The notes under the pieces: generated by a model | Databases searched by the model: none | What the model was told of the DNA's origin: nothing | Seen by the model: the letters and a program-made list of their open reading frames with translations, nothing else | Part shown: positions 9,184 to 16,921 of the stretch, in pieces | Position numbering within the stretch: the first letter of the stretch is position 1 | Layout of the letters: every line of letters starts with the position of its first letter | Assembly (NCBI GenBank): GCA_013361525.1 | Contig: JABFXY010000028.1 | Coordinates: 16,470 to 80,469 of the forward strand | Length of the DNA stretch: 64,000 bases | Reading direction: 5' to 3' | DNA from: Polyangiaceae bacterium | Lineage (GTDB): Bacteria; Myxococcota_A; Polyangia; Polyangiales; Polyangiaceae | Program-made: the position numbers and the translations under genes

Positions 9184-10051
9184 TTTGCACCTGCTCTCGC
9201 ATCCGCTCGAGCTCGACCTTCATCTCCACGACGTCTTTCGAGACGTCGGCGTCCTGGGCTTTGACCGACAGCGTCGTCGCCTCGCGCAGCGCCTCTTGCA
9301 AGAGAAAATCGAGCCTGCGCCCCTCCGGCTCGCTGCTCGCGGCGGAACCGCGCAAGGACGATGCGATCGTACGAAAGTGCGTGATGTGGGTCGACAGCCG
9401 GCTGAGCTCTTCCGCGACGTCGGCGCGGTCGGCGAGGATCGCGACCTCCGCCTCGAGGCGAGCAGGGTCGAGCCCGGAAAGGGCGAGTCGCGACAGCCGA
9501 TCGTGCAGGCGCGCACGGAGCGCCTGGGGCAACGCGCCGGCGCGTGAGGCCGCGCGACCGAGCGCCACGAGCACGGCGTCCGCTCGACCGACGAGCTCGG
9601 CGGCGATCGCCGCGCCTTCTCGCGCGCGGTCACGATCGAGATCCGCGAGCGCGATGCCGAGTGCCTCTTTTGCGGCGGTGCGGGCGTCGATCGAGCGTTG
9701 CGTCCCGCCGAAGAGACTGGGCACCGTCGCGAGCAGCGACAGGGGAGGCGGCTCCGTGAGCCCGAGCTCACGTCCGACGTCCGCGAACGCACGCATCGCC
9801 GCGACGGCGCGCGCTCGATCGAGCTCGAACGCGCCTTCTCCGACGGCCTCGAAGGAGATCGCGACCTCGACGCGGCCGCGCCGCAGGCTGCTTCGCACGA
9901 GCTGCTCGACCCAGAGGGTCGCGTCGGCGAAGAGATCCGGGATCTTCGTGCGGACGTCGAGCGATCGCGCGTTCACCGAGCGAACCTCGACCATCACTCG
10001 GCTCGTCCCGAGCGGCGCGGAGCCCGCCCCGAAACCCGTCATGCTGCGCAC
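9173..10051 (-). CDS. YicC/YloC family endoribonuclease
   Basis: 292 residues. I prefer the GTG at 10051 (VRSMTGFGAG), with GGAGG eight bases upstream, over the TTG at 10057, because the family begins with M-x-RSMTGFG. Other family marks are EVRSVNARSLDVR near the start, a central acidic helical part, and the C-terminal GRRLDFLLQEALREATT and KVELERMREQVQNVE. YicC proteins are metal-dependent endoribonucleases acting on small RNAs and mRNAs in Gram-negative bacteria and on rRNA-linked substrates elsewhere. The gene overlaps gmk by 11 bases, the usual neighbour. Role here is inferred from family knowledge only. Confidence 0.92.
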   Translation of the reverse strand: MRSMTGFGAGSAPLGTSRVMVEVRSVNARSLDVRTKIPDLFADATLWVEQLVRSSLRRGRVEVAISFEAVGEGAFELDRARAVAAMRAFADVGRELGLTEPPPLSLLATVPSLFGGTQRSIDARTAAKEALGIALADLDRDRAREGAAIAAELVGRADAVLVALGRAASRAGALPQALRARLHDRLSRLALSGLDPARLEAEVAILADRADVAEELSRLSTHITHFRTIASSLRGSAASSEPEGRRLDFLLQEALREATTLSVKAQDADVSKDVVEMKVELERMREQVQNVE

Positions 10052-10084
10052 GAGCAACGCCTCCGAGACCGAGTTGGAACGCCG

Positions 10085-11125
10085 TCAGCCGGCGTCGGCT
10101 TTGACCTGCGAGCCGGCGCCGCTGCCTGCCCAGAGCTCCGCCGTCACCTTCGCCGCGACCGACAGGCCGCTCTCGCGCAAGGCCTTCAGGTAAGTGACCG
10201 TCGGCGCGATGCCGTCTTCCCACTTCACCTGGGGCTCGTAGCCGAAGAGGTCTTTCGCGCGCGTGATGTCGCCGAGCGAATGGCGAATGTCGCCGGGTCG
10301 CGGCTCTTGGTGGACGACGTCGACGGGCTTGCCGATGACGCGGCCGATCTCCTGGACGAGCGCGTTGAGCGAGATGCGCCGGCCGCCGGCGACGTTGACA
10401 ACCTGTCCCTCGAGCTTCTTCGGCGTCGCCGCTGCGAGCAGGTTCGCGCGCACGGTGTTCTTCACGAAGCAGAAGTCACGGGTCTGCTCGCCGTCGCCGA
10501 AGATCTCGATCGGCCGGCCCGAAATCGCGCGATCGACGAAGCGGGGAATCGCGGCTGCGTATGCGCCGTCGGGCGTCTGGCCCGGGCCGAACACGTTGAA
10601 GTACCGAAGGCACAGCGTCTCGATCCCGTAGAGGCTCGCGAACACGCGCATGTAGAGCTCGCCCGCGTACTTCGAGACGGCGTACGGCGAGAGCGCCTGC
10701 GGCAACATCGTCTCCCGCTTCGGCAGCTCTTCCGTTTCGCCGTAGGCCGAGCTCGAGGCGGCGAAGATGACGCGCTTCACCCGCGTGTGGCGGGCGACGT
10801 CGAGCACGACCACGGTGCCTTGGACGTTGGCCGAATCGCTCTCGGCCGGGCGCTGCACGCTCTTCGGCACGCTGCCGAGCGCGCCGTCGTGGAAGATGAC
10901 CTCCACACCGGCGGCGGCTTTCGCGACCGCCTCCGCGTCCCGGATGTCGCCGGTGATGCGCTCGATCCGAGACTGATCGGCGATGCCGTCGAGGTTCTCC
11001 CAGAAGCCCGTCGCGAGGTTGTCGAGGACGCGCACTCGCTCGCCGGCGGCGGTCAGCGCCGCGACGAGGTTCGAGCCGATGAAGCCCGCACCCCCGGTGA
11101 CGAGGTAGCGCGCGCCCGAGCTCAT
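10085..11125 (-). CDS. NAD-dependent UDP-sugar 4-epimerase (SDR family)
   Basis: 346 residues. The ATG at 11125 overlaps the DUF507 stop by one base (TGATG), so the long upstream extension of the frame is not used. The Rossmann motif VTGGAGFIGSN is at residues 8-18, the adenine-side Asp at LDNLATG, and the catalytic Ser/Tyr/Lys set is seen as ASSSAYGE and YAVSKYAGE. GSVPKSVQRP and YFNVFGPGQ with PDGAYAAAIPRF are typical of WbpP/Gne-like UDP-N-acetylglucosamine 4-epimerases rather than GalE proper. It would supply UDP-GalNAc- or UDP-Gal-type precursors for surface polysaccharide. No glycosyltransferases are nearby, so the pathway is not shown. Substrate choice is an inference. Confidence 0.87.
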   Translation of the reverse strand: MSSGARYLVTGGAGFIGSNLVAALTAAGERVRVLDNLATGFWENLDGIADQSRIERITGDIRDAEAVAKAAAGVEVIFHDGALGSVPKSVQRPAESDSANVQGTVVVLDVARHTRVKRVIFAASSSAYGETEELPKRETMLPQALSPYAVSKYAGELYMRVFASLYGIETLCLRYFNVFGPGQTPDGAYAAAIPRFVDRAISGRPIEIFGDGEQTRDFCFVKNTVRANLLAAATPKKLEGQVVNVAGGRRISLNALVQEIGRVIGKPVDVVHQEPRPGDIRHSLGDITRAKDLFGYEPQVKWEDGIAPTVTYLKALRESGLSVAAKVTAELWAGSGAGSQVKADAG

Positions 11126-11637
11126 CAGGAGAGACCCTTGCGGCGCTGGATGTCTGCCATGACGCGCTGGTACTCGATCTCCCAGGTCGAGGTGCCTTCG
11201 GAGACGTGCTTCAGCTTGCCGCGGACCTCTGCGTCGAGCGCCTCGTCGAGCTCGAGGTACTTGCGCAGGACCGGCCGCATGTGGCGGCGCAGCTCGTGAT
11301 CCTCGGCGAAGACCTCTTCGACGTTGGCGGAGTGCATGAGCATCTCGATGCACTGGTCGAGGAGGTAATCGAACATCTCCTCGCCGGTCTTGATGCCCTT
11401 CTGCTCGGCGGCCGCCTTCTTCACGCGACCGAACTCCGACTGCGGGAGGTTTCGCACCTCGAGCAGGTGTTTGGCGCGATCCGTCGACTCCTTGTCGGCC
11501 GCGAGATACGCATTGAACACGGACTCGAGGTCGCGCACGACCTCGTCCTTGCGCTCGGTTTCGATGTCCTTCGCGGCGAGGAGCGCTTTCACGAGCTCGT
11601 CGGAGAGGGGTTTGACTTTGCCGCTGTAAAGGCGCAT
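11125..11637 (-). CDS. DUF507 family protein
   Basis: 170 residues starting at MRLYSGKV (ATG at 11637), the invariant opening of DUF507 proteins; the frame is open 40 codons further upstream but that stretch reads through a palindromic repeat and is not conserved-looking. The protein is a charged helical molecule with two similar halves: DIETERKDEVVRDLESVFNAYL near residue 30 and HELRRHMRPVLRKYLELDE near residue 130. No catalytic motif is visible. The family is widespread in delta-type Proteobacteria and Aquificales and has no established role that I know. It is translationally coupled to the epimerase through a one-base overlap. Confidence 0.85.
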   Translation of the reverse strand: MRLYSGKVKPLSDELVKALLAAKDIETERKDEVVRDLESVFNAYLAADKESTDRAKHLLEVRNLPQSEFGRVKKAAAEQKGIKTGEEMFDYLLDQCIEMLMHSANVEEVFAEDHELRRHMRPVLRKYLELDEALDAEVRGKLKHVSEGTSTWEIEYQRVMADIQRRKGLS

Positions 11638-11695
11638 GCGCGCGACGCAATCGCACAAAGCGGCGCTCGAGTCGATGGAGTTTTGCTGTTTTTCT

Positions 11696-11773
11696 CGCGC
11701 GCGCGCGACGGCGCGGGTCCCGCCTTGGGGCGTGCTCCCTGCGGTCGCACTGGGCACCCACGCCTGTGCGCGC
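11696..11773 (-). repeat. Palindromic dispersed repeat, copy 1
   Basis: About 78 bases flanked by arms GCGCGCGACGGCGCGGGTCC and GGGCACCCACGCCTGTGCGC, which pair with each other through the block GGCGYGGGT/ACCCACGCC. An inner hairpin is GTGCTCCCTGCGGTCGCAC. Copies 2 (13168-13246) and 3 (37838-37915) have the same layout with compensatory base changes. Homology with copy 2 extends to about 11824 through a second hairpin containing GGCCGATGGCC. It lies about 60 bases upstream of the DUF507 start. Confidence 0.8.
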
Positions 11774-11871
11774 CCTGCTCCATCCGGACGGCCTATTGCC
11801 GACGGCGGCCGATGGCCGCCTCCGGTGACGTCGGACGTCGGACGTCGCGCACCGCAAAGCGCAGGGCAGCT

Positions 11872-11893
11872 AGGCGGGTCGTGCGCGCGCGAG
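11872..11893 (+). repeat. Partial arm of the palindromic repeat
   Basis: GCGGGTCGTGCGCGCGCGAG, followed by AAAA, matches the outer arm of the 78-base repeat (CGTCGTGCGCGCGCGGAG in copy 2). It directly follows the 3' end of the 11898-12977 gene. Only one arm is present here, as also at 20557-20575. The intervening bases 11825-11871 include a small direct repeat GTCGGACGTCGGACGTC. Confidence 0.5.
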
Positions 11894-11897
11894 AAAA

Positions 11898-12977
11898 TCA
11901 GCGCCGCTTGGGCTGAGCCATCGGGCGGACGCCGATCTTCAGGCGGCGCTTCACGGCGTGGCGCTGACGCTCTTTGTACTTCTCGTGACTTGCCTCGCCC
12001 TGCTCGTTGCCGAGCTCGGTCTGACGGTCGAGGACTTGGAACTCACAGAGGACGAACACGATCGGACCGAGCGACCACGCCGAGGGAGGAGCAAGCTCCA
12101 TCGTCTCTTCCGGAAGGCGAACCGGCAGGTCGACCACGAAGTGAATGACCCGGTAGCTCTCGTCGGAAAACTGGTTGTCGCTCGGGGTAAACGCGTCGTC
12201 GGCGCCGGTCTGGAAATCTTTGCTCATCGACCGGAGGTGCGGATGGTCGAGGCAGTAGCGCCGAAAGTGGAAGATCGTGTTGATGCTCTCGCCGCCGAGC
12301 GTGAGCGAGAACGGAAACAGGTTCTGCGTCAGGTAGAGGAGGATCGGCAGGATGTCGTCGCGCGTTCGCGTGACGATGCGAAACCGAACCTTGTCGTAGA
12401 TCTGTGACGCCGACGCGTCGCGCTTCGATAAGAGCTTCGTGTAGAGCGAGTCCTTGTTTTTCCGGCCGCCGACGAACTCGACGATCGGAAAGCCGGCGGA
12501 GAGCATGCCGCCCACCACGCGATAGACCTTCTCCTCCACGAGGTGGAAGACGTCTTGATCGCTCATCGGCAGGCAGAACAAAAGCTCGCGCCCGTCGAGG
12601 TGATGGATGATGTGCATCGCCTTCAAGATGGCGCACGCACACGTCTGCCGATGGCCTTTGCCGGAGGCCATGAGCATCAGCTCTTCGACGGTGGCGTCCT
12701 CGACGGGCTTCGGGATCGGGAAGTCGAATTGCCGTCGGAGGTAATTGACCGCCTCGTTACGGATGGTGTCGAGGCGCGCGCGATCCTGCGCGAGAGAAGG
12801 GCGAAACTCGTGTGCCTCGAGCAGCGCACGCGCCTCTTCTTCGGACTCGAGGTTGAGCCGATGCCAGTCGATGACCGAGTCGCCTCGAAGAAGAAGCCGC
12901 ACGGACTCCAAGTCGTGCGGCGTGAACTCGTCGAGGCGCTTCAGGCGACCCAGGGGGCCGTCGGTCATGAACGCCAT
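11898..12977 (-). CDS. Conserved Myxococcales hypothetical (TIGR04552-like), possible RelA/SpoT-like fold
   Basis: About 359 residues from the ATG at 12977; the ATG at 12968 (MTDGPLGRL) is as likely, and the TTG further upstream is not. I believe this matches an uncharacterised family conserved in Myxococcales that I remember as TIGR04552. The middle carries GRKNKDSLYTKLLSKR, then YDKVRFRIVTRTRDD and ILLYLTQNLFPF, which has the order of elements of RelA/SpoT nucleotidyltransferases (R-x-K-x-x-x-S-x-x-x-K, then D-x-x-x-[VF]-R-[IV], then an Asp pair). A Cys/His-rich piece HRQTCACAILKAMHIIHH precedes it. The C-terminus is strongly basic. Enzyme activity is speculation. Confidence 0.7.
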   Translation of the reverse strand: MAFMTDGPLGRLKRLDEFTPHDLESVRLLLRGDSVIDWHRLNLESEEEARALLEAHEFRPSLAQDRARLDTIRNEAVNYLRRQFDFPIPKPVEDATVEELMLMASGKGHRQTCACAILKAMHIIHHLDGRELLFCLPMSDQDVFHLVEEKVYRVVGGMLSAGFPIVEFVGGRKNKDSLYTKLLSKRDASASQIYDKVRFRIVTRTRDDILPILLYLTQNLFPFSLTLGGESINTIFHFRRYCLDHPHLRSMSKDFQTGADDAFTPSDNQFSDESYRVIHFVVDLPVRLPEETMELAPPSAWSLGPIVFVLCEFQVLDRQTELGNEQGEASHEKYKERQRHAVKRRLKIGVRPMAQPKRR

Positions 12978-13255
12978 GGGAGGGGGACGGCAACGTGCCG
13001 TCAAGTCCACGAATCGGGAAGCCAACGTCGCGCGGGAAACCGAGCTCGTTCGAGGACGTCGCTTCCGTCGACGTCAGCCACGAGAGTTCTGTGCGCGCGT
13101 GGCCAGCACAACCTCTCAGGAGCCGGCCATCGGCCGGCGCCGCCTCGAGGATCCAAGTTGGATCAGGGCGCGCACAGCCCTGGGTGCCCAGTGCGACCGC
13201 AGGGAGCACACCCCCCAGGCGGGACCCGGGGCGTCGTGCGCGCGCGGAGGAACAA
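12978..13255. other. Intergenic region carrying repeat copy 2
   Basis: About 280 bases between a leftward hypothetical gene and the stop of the small membrane protein gene. The right part is the palindromic repeat at 13168-13246 and its second hairpin (CGGCCATCGGCCG at about 13125). The rest shows no convincing open frame. The promoter of the 11898-12977 gene should lie here. Confidence 0.5.
13168..13246 (+). repeat. Palindromic dispersed repeat, copy 2
   Basis: Inverted relative to copies 1 and 3. The left arm is GCGCGCACAGCCCTGGGTGC and the right arm is GACCCGGGGCGTCGTGCGCG. The block GCCCTGGGT pairs with ACCCGGGGC, whereas copy 3 has GGCTTGGGT with ACCCAAGCC, so both sides have changed together. 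The inner hairpin is GTGCGACCGCAGGGAGCAC. It ends ten bases before the stop codon of the 54-residue membrane protein gene. Confidence 0.8.
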
Positions 13256-13420
13256 CTACGCGTCTTGTTTGGGTTGCGCGGCCGGCGTCCGACCGAGCGA
13301 GAGCGTTCCGAGAAAAATCCCGACGGTCAGGACCACGACGACCGCATGACCGAGATAACCGCTGTACGCGATGGCACCGAACGGGGCGAGTGCAGCGAGC
13401 AACCAGGGAGTGATCTTCAT
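13256..13420 (-). CDS. Small two-helix membrane protein, 54 residues
   Basis: A short frame from the ATG at 13420 to the TAG at 13256. The product begins MKITPWLLAALAPFGAIAYS and continues GYLGHAVVVVLTVGIFLGTL, then a short polar tail ending PKQDA. Both segments are hydrophobic enough to span the membrane, joined by a tight Gly/His turn, so a hairpin in the inner membrane is likely with the positively charged Lys2 in the cytoplasm. Codon third positions are GC-rich like neighbouring genes, which supports coding. The ribosome-binding site is weak. A palindromic repeat abuts its 3' end and a low-GC region lies upstream. I know no family for it. Confidence 0.55.
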   Translation of the reverse strand: MKITPWLLAALAPFGAIAYSGYLGHAVVVVLTVGIFLGTLSLGRTPAAQPKQDA

Positions 13421-13939
13421 CGATGGTGGGGCTCTGCGAAACGGGTGGTTACGGGGGTCGCGCTAGTGAGTCTCGCGACTAGGTACCAATGTAGGATAAG
13501 GTGCCACAGGCCCTGAAGCAGGGGCAAGTGTTAGCGACATCGCGTCAGAGCACGCAACCGAAAAAAGCTCTCAAGCGGTGGACCAGCCCGTGTCCAGTGT
13601 GGACTGTCATTGGAAACATGTTTCAAAACATGTGCTTATAGGTCATTTGTCATCCAACAAATGAGTGGGACAAGCGCGTCAAGCTGGACACGAAGGTAGC
13701 CGCCGGGACACATCGAAATAACGATTGAATTCCGCGCACAGGTCGGTCTTGAGATCGGCGCGATCGCGGCGTGCTCACCAAAGGGTGAGGCGTGTTTGCA
13801 AAGCGCGCGATTTCTCGAACGAAGTCGCCGTGACAGCTTGATTTCTTCCCCGCGTCCGCCTTCGGCGAACCGAGCCTCGGGGGAGCCGCCCCGGCCGGTC
13901 TCGCTTCGCTCGACGTGGCCTGCCCCACTCGGCTCGCTC
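13421..13939. other. Low-GC intergenic region with several small palindromes
   Basis: About 520 bases with no believable gene. Base composition is clearly lower in GC than the surroundings, especially 13560-13740. Palindromes seen: GTCCAGTGTGGAC near 13591, AAACATGTTT at 13614-13623 followed by a second ACATGT, and CATTTGTCATCCAACAAATG near 13643. These look like protein-binding sites or short hairpins. The region lies upstream of the 54-residue membrane protein gene and downstream of the cytochrome c gene. One 92-codon leftward frame here is Arg/Ser/Pro rich and looks non-coding. Confidence 0.5.
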
Positions 13940-14380
13940 TCAGCGGCCCTTGTTGCGGATCCGCTGGATCAGGAGCTGGATCGCCGAGTCGGGAAGGTTC
14001 GGATTCGGCGGCATTTTCTCGCCTTTGCCGCGCTTGATCGTGTCGAAGATCTGCTCATCCGTGACGGTGCTGAGCCAGTCGTCGCGCGTCAAATCCGGTG
14101 CGCCGGTCGACGGGCCGTTGGGGCCGTCACCGCGCCCTTGCGGACCGTGGCAATTGGCGCACGCGGTGCGCCATACCGTCTCCGCGCGGTTCGGCGGACG
14201 CTTCGGCTGAGGTGCGGCCTGGTTCGGCTGAGCCTGTTGCGCAGGCTGATCGGCGCGATCGTGATCGTTCGGCTGCCATTGTCGAACCTCACCGCGGCCC
14301 GGCTCGCAGCCGCTTCCGCCGATCGCGACCACGAGGAGCATCGCGCCCAAGGACCAACGGCAGTGGAGCCCAGCTAGCAC
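13940..14380 (-). CDS. c-type cytochrome lipoprotein
   Basis: 146 residues from the GTG at 14380, chosen because it supplies an Arg-containing n-region before the hydrophobic core MLLVVAIGGSGC; starting at that ATG (14341) would leave no positive charge. The lipobox is GGSGC. A Gln/Pro/Asn-rich linker follows, then one haem c motif CANCHG and the axial Met in GEKMPPNPNLP. The domain has the class I cytochrome layout (TVWRTACANCHGPQGRGDG, then DEQIFDTIKRGKGEKMPP). It would carry single electrons in the periplasm, anchored by lipid. No oxidase or reductase gene is adjacent, so its partner is unknown. A terminator-like hairpin separates it from the OmpA gene upstream. Confidence 0.85.
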   Translation of the reverse strand: MLAGLHCRWSLGAMLLVVAIGGSGCEPGRGEVRQWQPNDHDRADQPAQQAQPNQAAPQPKRPPNRAETVWRTACANCHGPQGRGDGPNGPSTGAPDLTRDDWLSTVTDEQIFDTIKRGKGEKMPPNPNLPDSAIQLLIQRIRNKGR

Positions 14381-14445
14381 GGGCGCGCACGTTAGCGGCC
14401 CGACCCGCGTGCCGCCAGGGGATCGCGTGGCGCACTGCCACGACG

Positions 14446-14485
14446 ACAAAAAGAAGCACCCCCGCGGGCCGAAGCGCGCGGGGGT
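14446..14485 (-). terminator. Rho-independent terminator of the OmpA-like gene
   Basis: Read leftward, a stem ACCCCCGCG/CGCGGGGGT (14458-14466 with 14477-14485) is followed by GCTTCTTTTTGTCG, a U-rich tract. It lies just after the stop at 14517 of the OmpA-like gene, in the right orientation. This is the clearest intrinsic terminator in the window. Confidence 0.85.
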
Positions 14486-14516
14486 CCGACGAACGCGAGA
14501 CGCGTTCGAGGTGGTC

Positions 14517-15158
14517 TTACTTCTTCACGGCCGGGTTACACGGGTCGACCGCGATCTTGCCGCCGTTGTCGACCGGGATGGGCTTGCCCTTGTCGTCGAG
14601 GACCGGCTTGTTCTTCACCGTCGCCTCGAAGAACGAGACGCGGCGGTTCTTCGCCTTGTTGTCGGGCGTGTCGTTGGCCGCGAGGGGCTTCTCCTCACCG
14701 AAGCCGACCGGCATGAGGCGCTTGCAGTCGATGTTGTGCGAGATGAGCCAGAGCGTCGCCGTCGTCGCGCGATCCTTGGAGAGCTGCAGGTTCATCGCAT
14801 CGTCGCCGTCCGAGTCCGTGTGGCCCTCGATGCGGAGGAGCGTGGTGTCGGGGTTCGCCACCATGTACTTGCGAACCTCTTCCATGACCTCGTCGAAGCC
14901 GCCCTCGATGTCCGGCTCCGCGCTGCCCGTCTTGAACGGAAGCGGCGCGGGAAGATCGAGCTGGTTGCCGATCTTCTTGAGGCCCTTGAGGTTGAGCTTG
15001 CGGGGCTTCTTCTTCTCCGGCTTCGGCTTCGGCTCTTCCTTCTTCGGGGTCGGCTTGGGCTCCTCGGGCTCACCCGACTGGACCTTCACGGTGCAGCCGT
15101 TGAGAGCAAAGCTCGCCATCACCACCGCGGCGGACAGAACGGAGATGAGTTTACGCAT
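14517..15158 (-). CDS. OmpA-domain lipoprotein (Pal-like)
   Basis: 213 residues from the ATG at 15158, with GAGGAG about ten bases upstream. The signal MRKLISVLSAAVVMASFALNGC ends in a lipobox (LNGC). A Lys/Pro/Glu-rich linker spans residues about 30-60 and could reach across the periplasm. The OmpA domain follows: LLRIEGHTDSDGDD, then QLSKDRATTATLWL and PVGFGEEKPLAANDTPDNKAKNRRV, including the peptidoglycan-binding Asp and Arg of the NKAKNRRV helix. It would link the outer membrane to the cell wall without a covalent bond. No tol genes are adjacent. A strong intrinsic terminator follows it, so it is probably a single-gene unit. Confidence 0.9.
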   Translation of the reverse strand: MRKLISVLSAAVVMASFALNGCTVKVQSGEPEEPKPTPKKEEPKPKPEKKKPRKLNLKGLKKIGNQLDLPAPLPFKTGSAEPDIEGGFDEVMEEVRKYMVANPDTTLLRIEGHTDSDGDDAMNLQLSKDRATTATLWLISHNIDCKRLMPVGFGEEKPLAANDTPDNKAKNRRVSFFEATVKNKPVLDDKGKPIPVDNGGKIAVDPCNPAVKK

Positions 15159-15611
15159 AATCCAATTTCTCCTCGGAACGGCTCGCCTGATCCGCGCGCG
15201 CGGGGGCGACATAGTGCTGAGCTGGAGCGACGAGCCTCGATCGTCGAGAGCCGGTCGTTCCCTCAAGGTTTTCCTTCGACGCGTGCGCTGGATGGTCCTT
15301 CACACGCGCTACTTCAAGCTCGATCTTTTTTCGTAGGGGCGGAAGCTTCGGGCAACTGTGGTTCGCTGACAAGCCGCGAGCCCGCCCGGAGGCGCCTTTT
15401 GCCAAGCTCCGCGTTTCGAGCTCCTTCTACTGCCGGCGCAGTCGTGCCCTCCCTGTTTTCACAATGCGCTCGTCCATCAGACGCGCGAAAGGAGGACGGC
15501 GGCTCAGAGCGACCCGGCTTCCCCGGAAAACGGAGCGATGGAAGGCCGACGGCCACTCCGCTCGTGGTGGAGTGGCCGTCCAATCGGTGACCGATCGAGC
15601 GTGCGCTTCGA
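15159..15611. other. Intergenic region: ompA-like promoter side and an upstream terminator
   Basis: About 450 bases between two leftward genes. It holds the ribosome-binding site of the OmpA-like gene at its left end and the terminator-like hairpin at 15548-15580 at its right end. The middle has no convincing open frame and includes a run TCGATCTTTTTTCG. A promoter for the OmpA-like gene must lie here but I could not place it with confidence. Confidence 0.5.
15548..15580 (-). terminator. Terminator-like hairpin after the 15612 lipoprotein gene
   Basis: A perfect 12-base-pair stem GACGGCCACTCC (15548-15559) / GGAGTGGCCGTC (15569-15580) with a nine-base loop. Read leftward it follows the stop at 15612 by about 30 bases. 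The following bases are only moderately T-rich (CCTTCCATCGCTCCGTTTTCC region), so it may act without a full U tract. Confidence 0.6.
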
Positions 15612-16703
15612 TCAGGTGCCGCCGCCGGCACCGCCGCCGCCGCCCGTACCCTCGGTGCAGGGCGGGGGCTGCTCTTCGGCGGGCATGCCGACGCCGTCGA
15701 GCGTGACGACGGTCGCGTCGAAGCCGATGCCGATCGAGATGCCGTCGCAGATCGCGCTCGGATCCTGCGAGCCGTCCTTCATGATGTCGGAGGCCTGACG
15801 GATCTGGTTGAGGATGCTGTCGACCGCGCTGCCCTCGCAGAAGGACTCGTCGACGGCGCCGAGGACGTCCTTCAGCTGAAGGATGAGGTCTTCGGTGTCG
15901 AGGACGCCGGAGATGACGCCCTTCGTCGCGCCGCCGTGCGCGGAGTCCATCTCCATCGTGATGAGCGCGCTCTCGATGTTGAGGGCGAGATCGAAGCCGG
16001 CGATCGCGATGTTGAGCTCGACGGTGCCCTTGTCACCGGACACCCAGACGTTCTCGACGACGTAGGAGTTGTCGAACTTGACCTTCGCGCTGGTCGGGTC
16101 GGCCGGGTTGGTGAGGAACTCCGGCGCGGCCTTCCACGTGTTGCCGACGCCTTCCTTGCCCGCGAGCAGGAGCGCCTTGACCGGGTTGTAGTTCGCGCCG
16201 TCGCCGAGGTCCGTGAGGTTCAGCATCACGTTGAAGCTGCCCTCGGCGATCGCGCCGTTGAGCTCCGCCTCGAGGTCCGAGACGCTGGTCGCGGCGGCCG
16301 TCTTGATGATCGGCAGGAGCACGCGGCCGAAGGCGTTGTCGATGCCGTCGGTCCCGTCCGGAAAGACGTTGTTCGGGGCGGCGCTGCCGTTCGGCTTGCA
16401 GTGGTTGGAGAAGTCCTGGGCGGTGATCTGACCGTCGAGGTCGTAGCCGAAGTCCTTCCATGCATCGGGCGACTCCTGACCCGCGCGGGTCTTGGTGCCG
16501 ATGTAGATGTGCGAGGTGCCGAAGACCATGCCCGTGCCGTCGCCGGGGCTCGCACCCTCCGGACGCTCCGGCGGCTGGAGGCCGGGGCCGCTCGGCGTCC
16601 CGCCGCCGCCACCGCCCGACCCGCCGGTACCGTCGTCGTCGCCACAGCCGACGGCGATCCCAATCACGCAGAACGACGCGAGGAGAAGATGAGAACGAAG
16701 CAT
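15612..16703 (-). CDS. Secreted lipoprotein with Gly-rich linker, unknown function
   Basis: 363 residues from the ATG at 16703, with GGGAGG nine bases upstream. The signal MLRSHLLLASFCVIGIAVGC ends in a lipobox and is followed by a Gly/Asp/Thr linker and a Pro-rich stretch. The mature domain contains ITAQDFSNHCKPNG, a FGRVLLPIIKTA helix, and LNIESALITMEMD. The layout suggests one folded acidic beta-rich domain. The C-terminus is a second Gly-rich tail (TGGGGGAGGGT), unusual for a lipoprotein of this size. It may be a distant paralogue of the 6539-7540 lipoprotein, which shares the GTGG linker and a similar final strand. Function is unknown; surface or periplasmic location is inferred. Confidence 0.78.
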   Translation of the reverse strand: MLRSHLLLASFCVIGIAVGCGDDDGTGGSGGGGGGTPSGPGLQPPERPEGASPGDGTGMVFGTSHIYIGTKTRAGQESPDAWKDFGYDLDGQITAQDFSNHCKPNGSAAPNNVFPDGTDGIDNAFGRVLLPIIKTAAATSVSDLEAELNGAIAEGSFNVMLNLTDLGDGANYNPVKALLLAGKEGVGNTWKAAPEFLTNPADPTSAKVKFDNSYVVENVWVSGDKGTVELNIAIAGFDLALNIESALITMEMDSAHGGATKGVISGVLDTEDLILQLKDVLGAVDESFCEGSAVDSILNQIRQASDIMKDGSQDPSAICDGISIGIGFDATVVTLDGVGMPAEEQPPPCTEGTGGGGGAGGGT

Positions 16704-16921
16704 ACGAAGAACCTCCCGGCCGACGGGCCAGTGCGGGCCCGCCCTCATCCTGGACACGGGCGTGTGGAAGCATCCACCCACGCCCATCGCGCGTGAGAAG
16801 GACCCCACGCGTCGACTCAGTAAAACGCCGGTGCTCGCATTACATCAAGCACCGAACAAGTGGAAGAATCCTTTCGAGTCTAGCGCTCGACACGAAAGGC
16901 CATCAAGCGTAAGCCCGCCTC
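16704..16921. other. Divergent promoter region upstream of dnaE
   Basis: About 218 bases between the divergent lipoprotein gene and dnaE. The left end holds the lipoprotein's ribosome-binding site. A small inverted repeat GGGCGTGTGG...CCACCCACGCCC lies near 16756-16782. The right half is lower in GC (about 16815-16885, with GTAAAAC and ATTACATCAAG) and is the likely dnaE promoter. No gene is seen. Confidence 0.45.

Noticed and set aside
9698..11299. Rightward open frame of 533 codons
   Set aside because: It runs antisense across the YicC, epimerase and DUF507 genes, which have clear family motifs.
13650..13928. Leftward frame of 92 codons in the low-GC region
   Set aside because: Arg/Ser/Pro-rich composition, no ribosome-binding site, no domain and low third-position GC.
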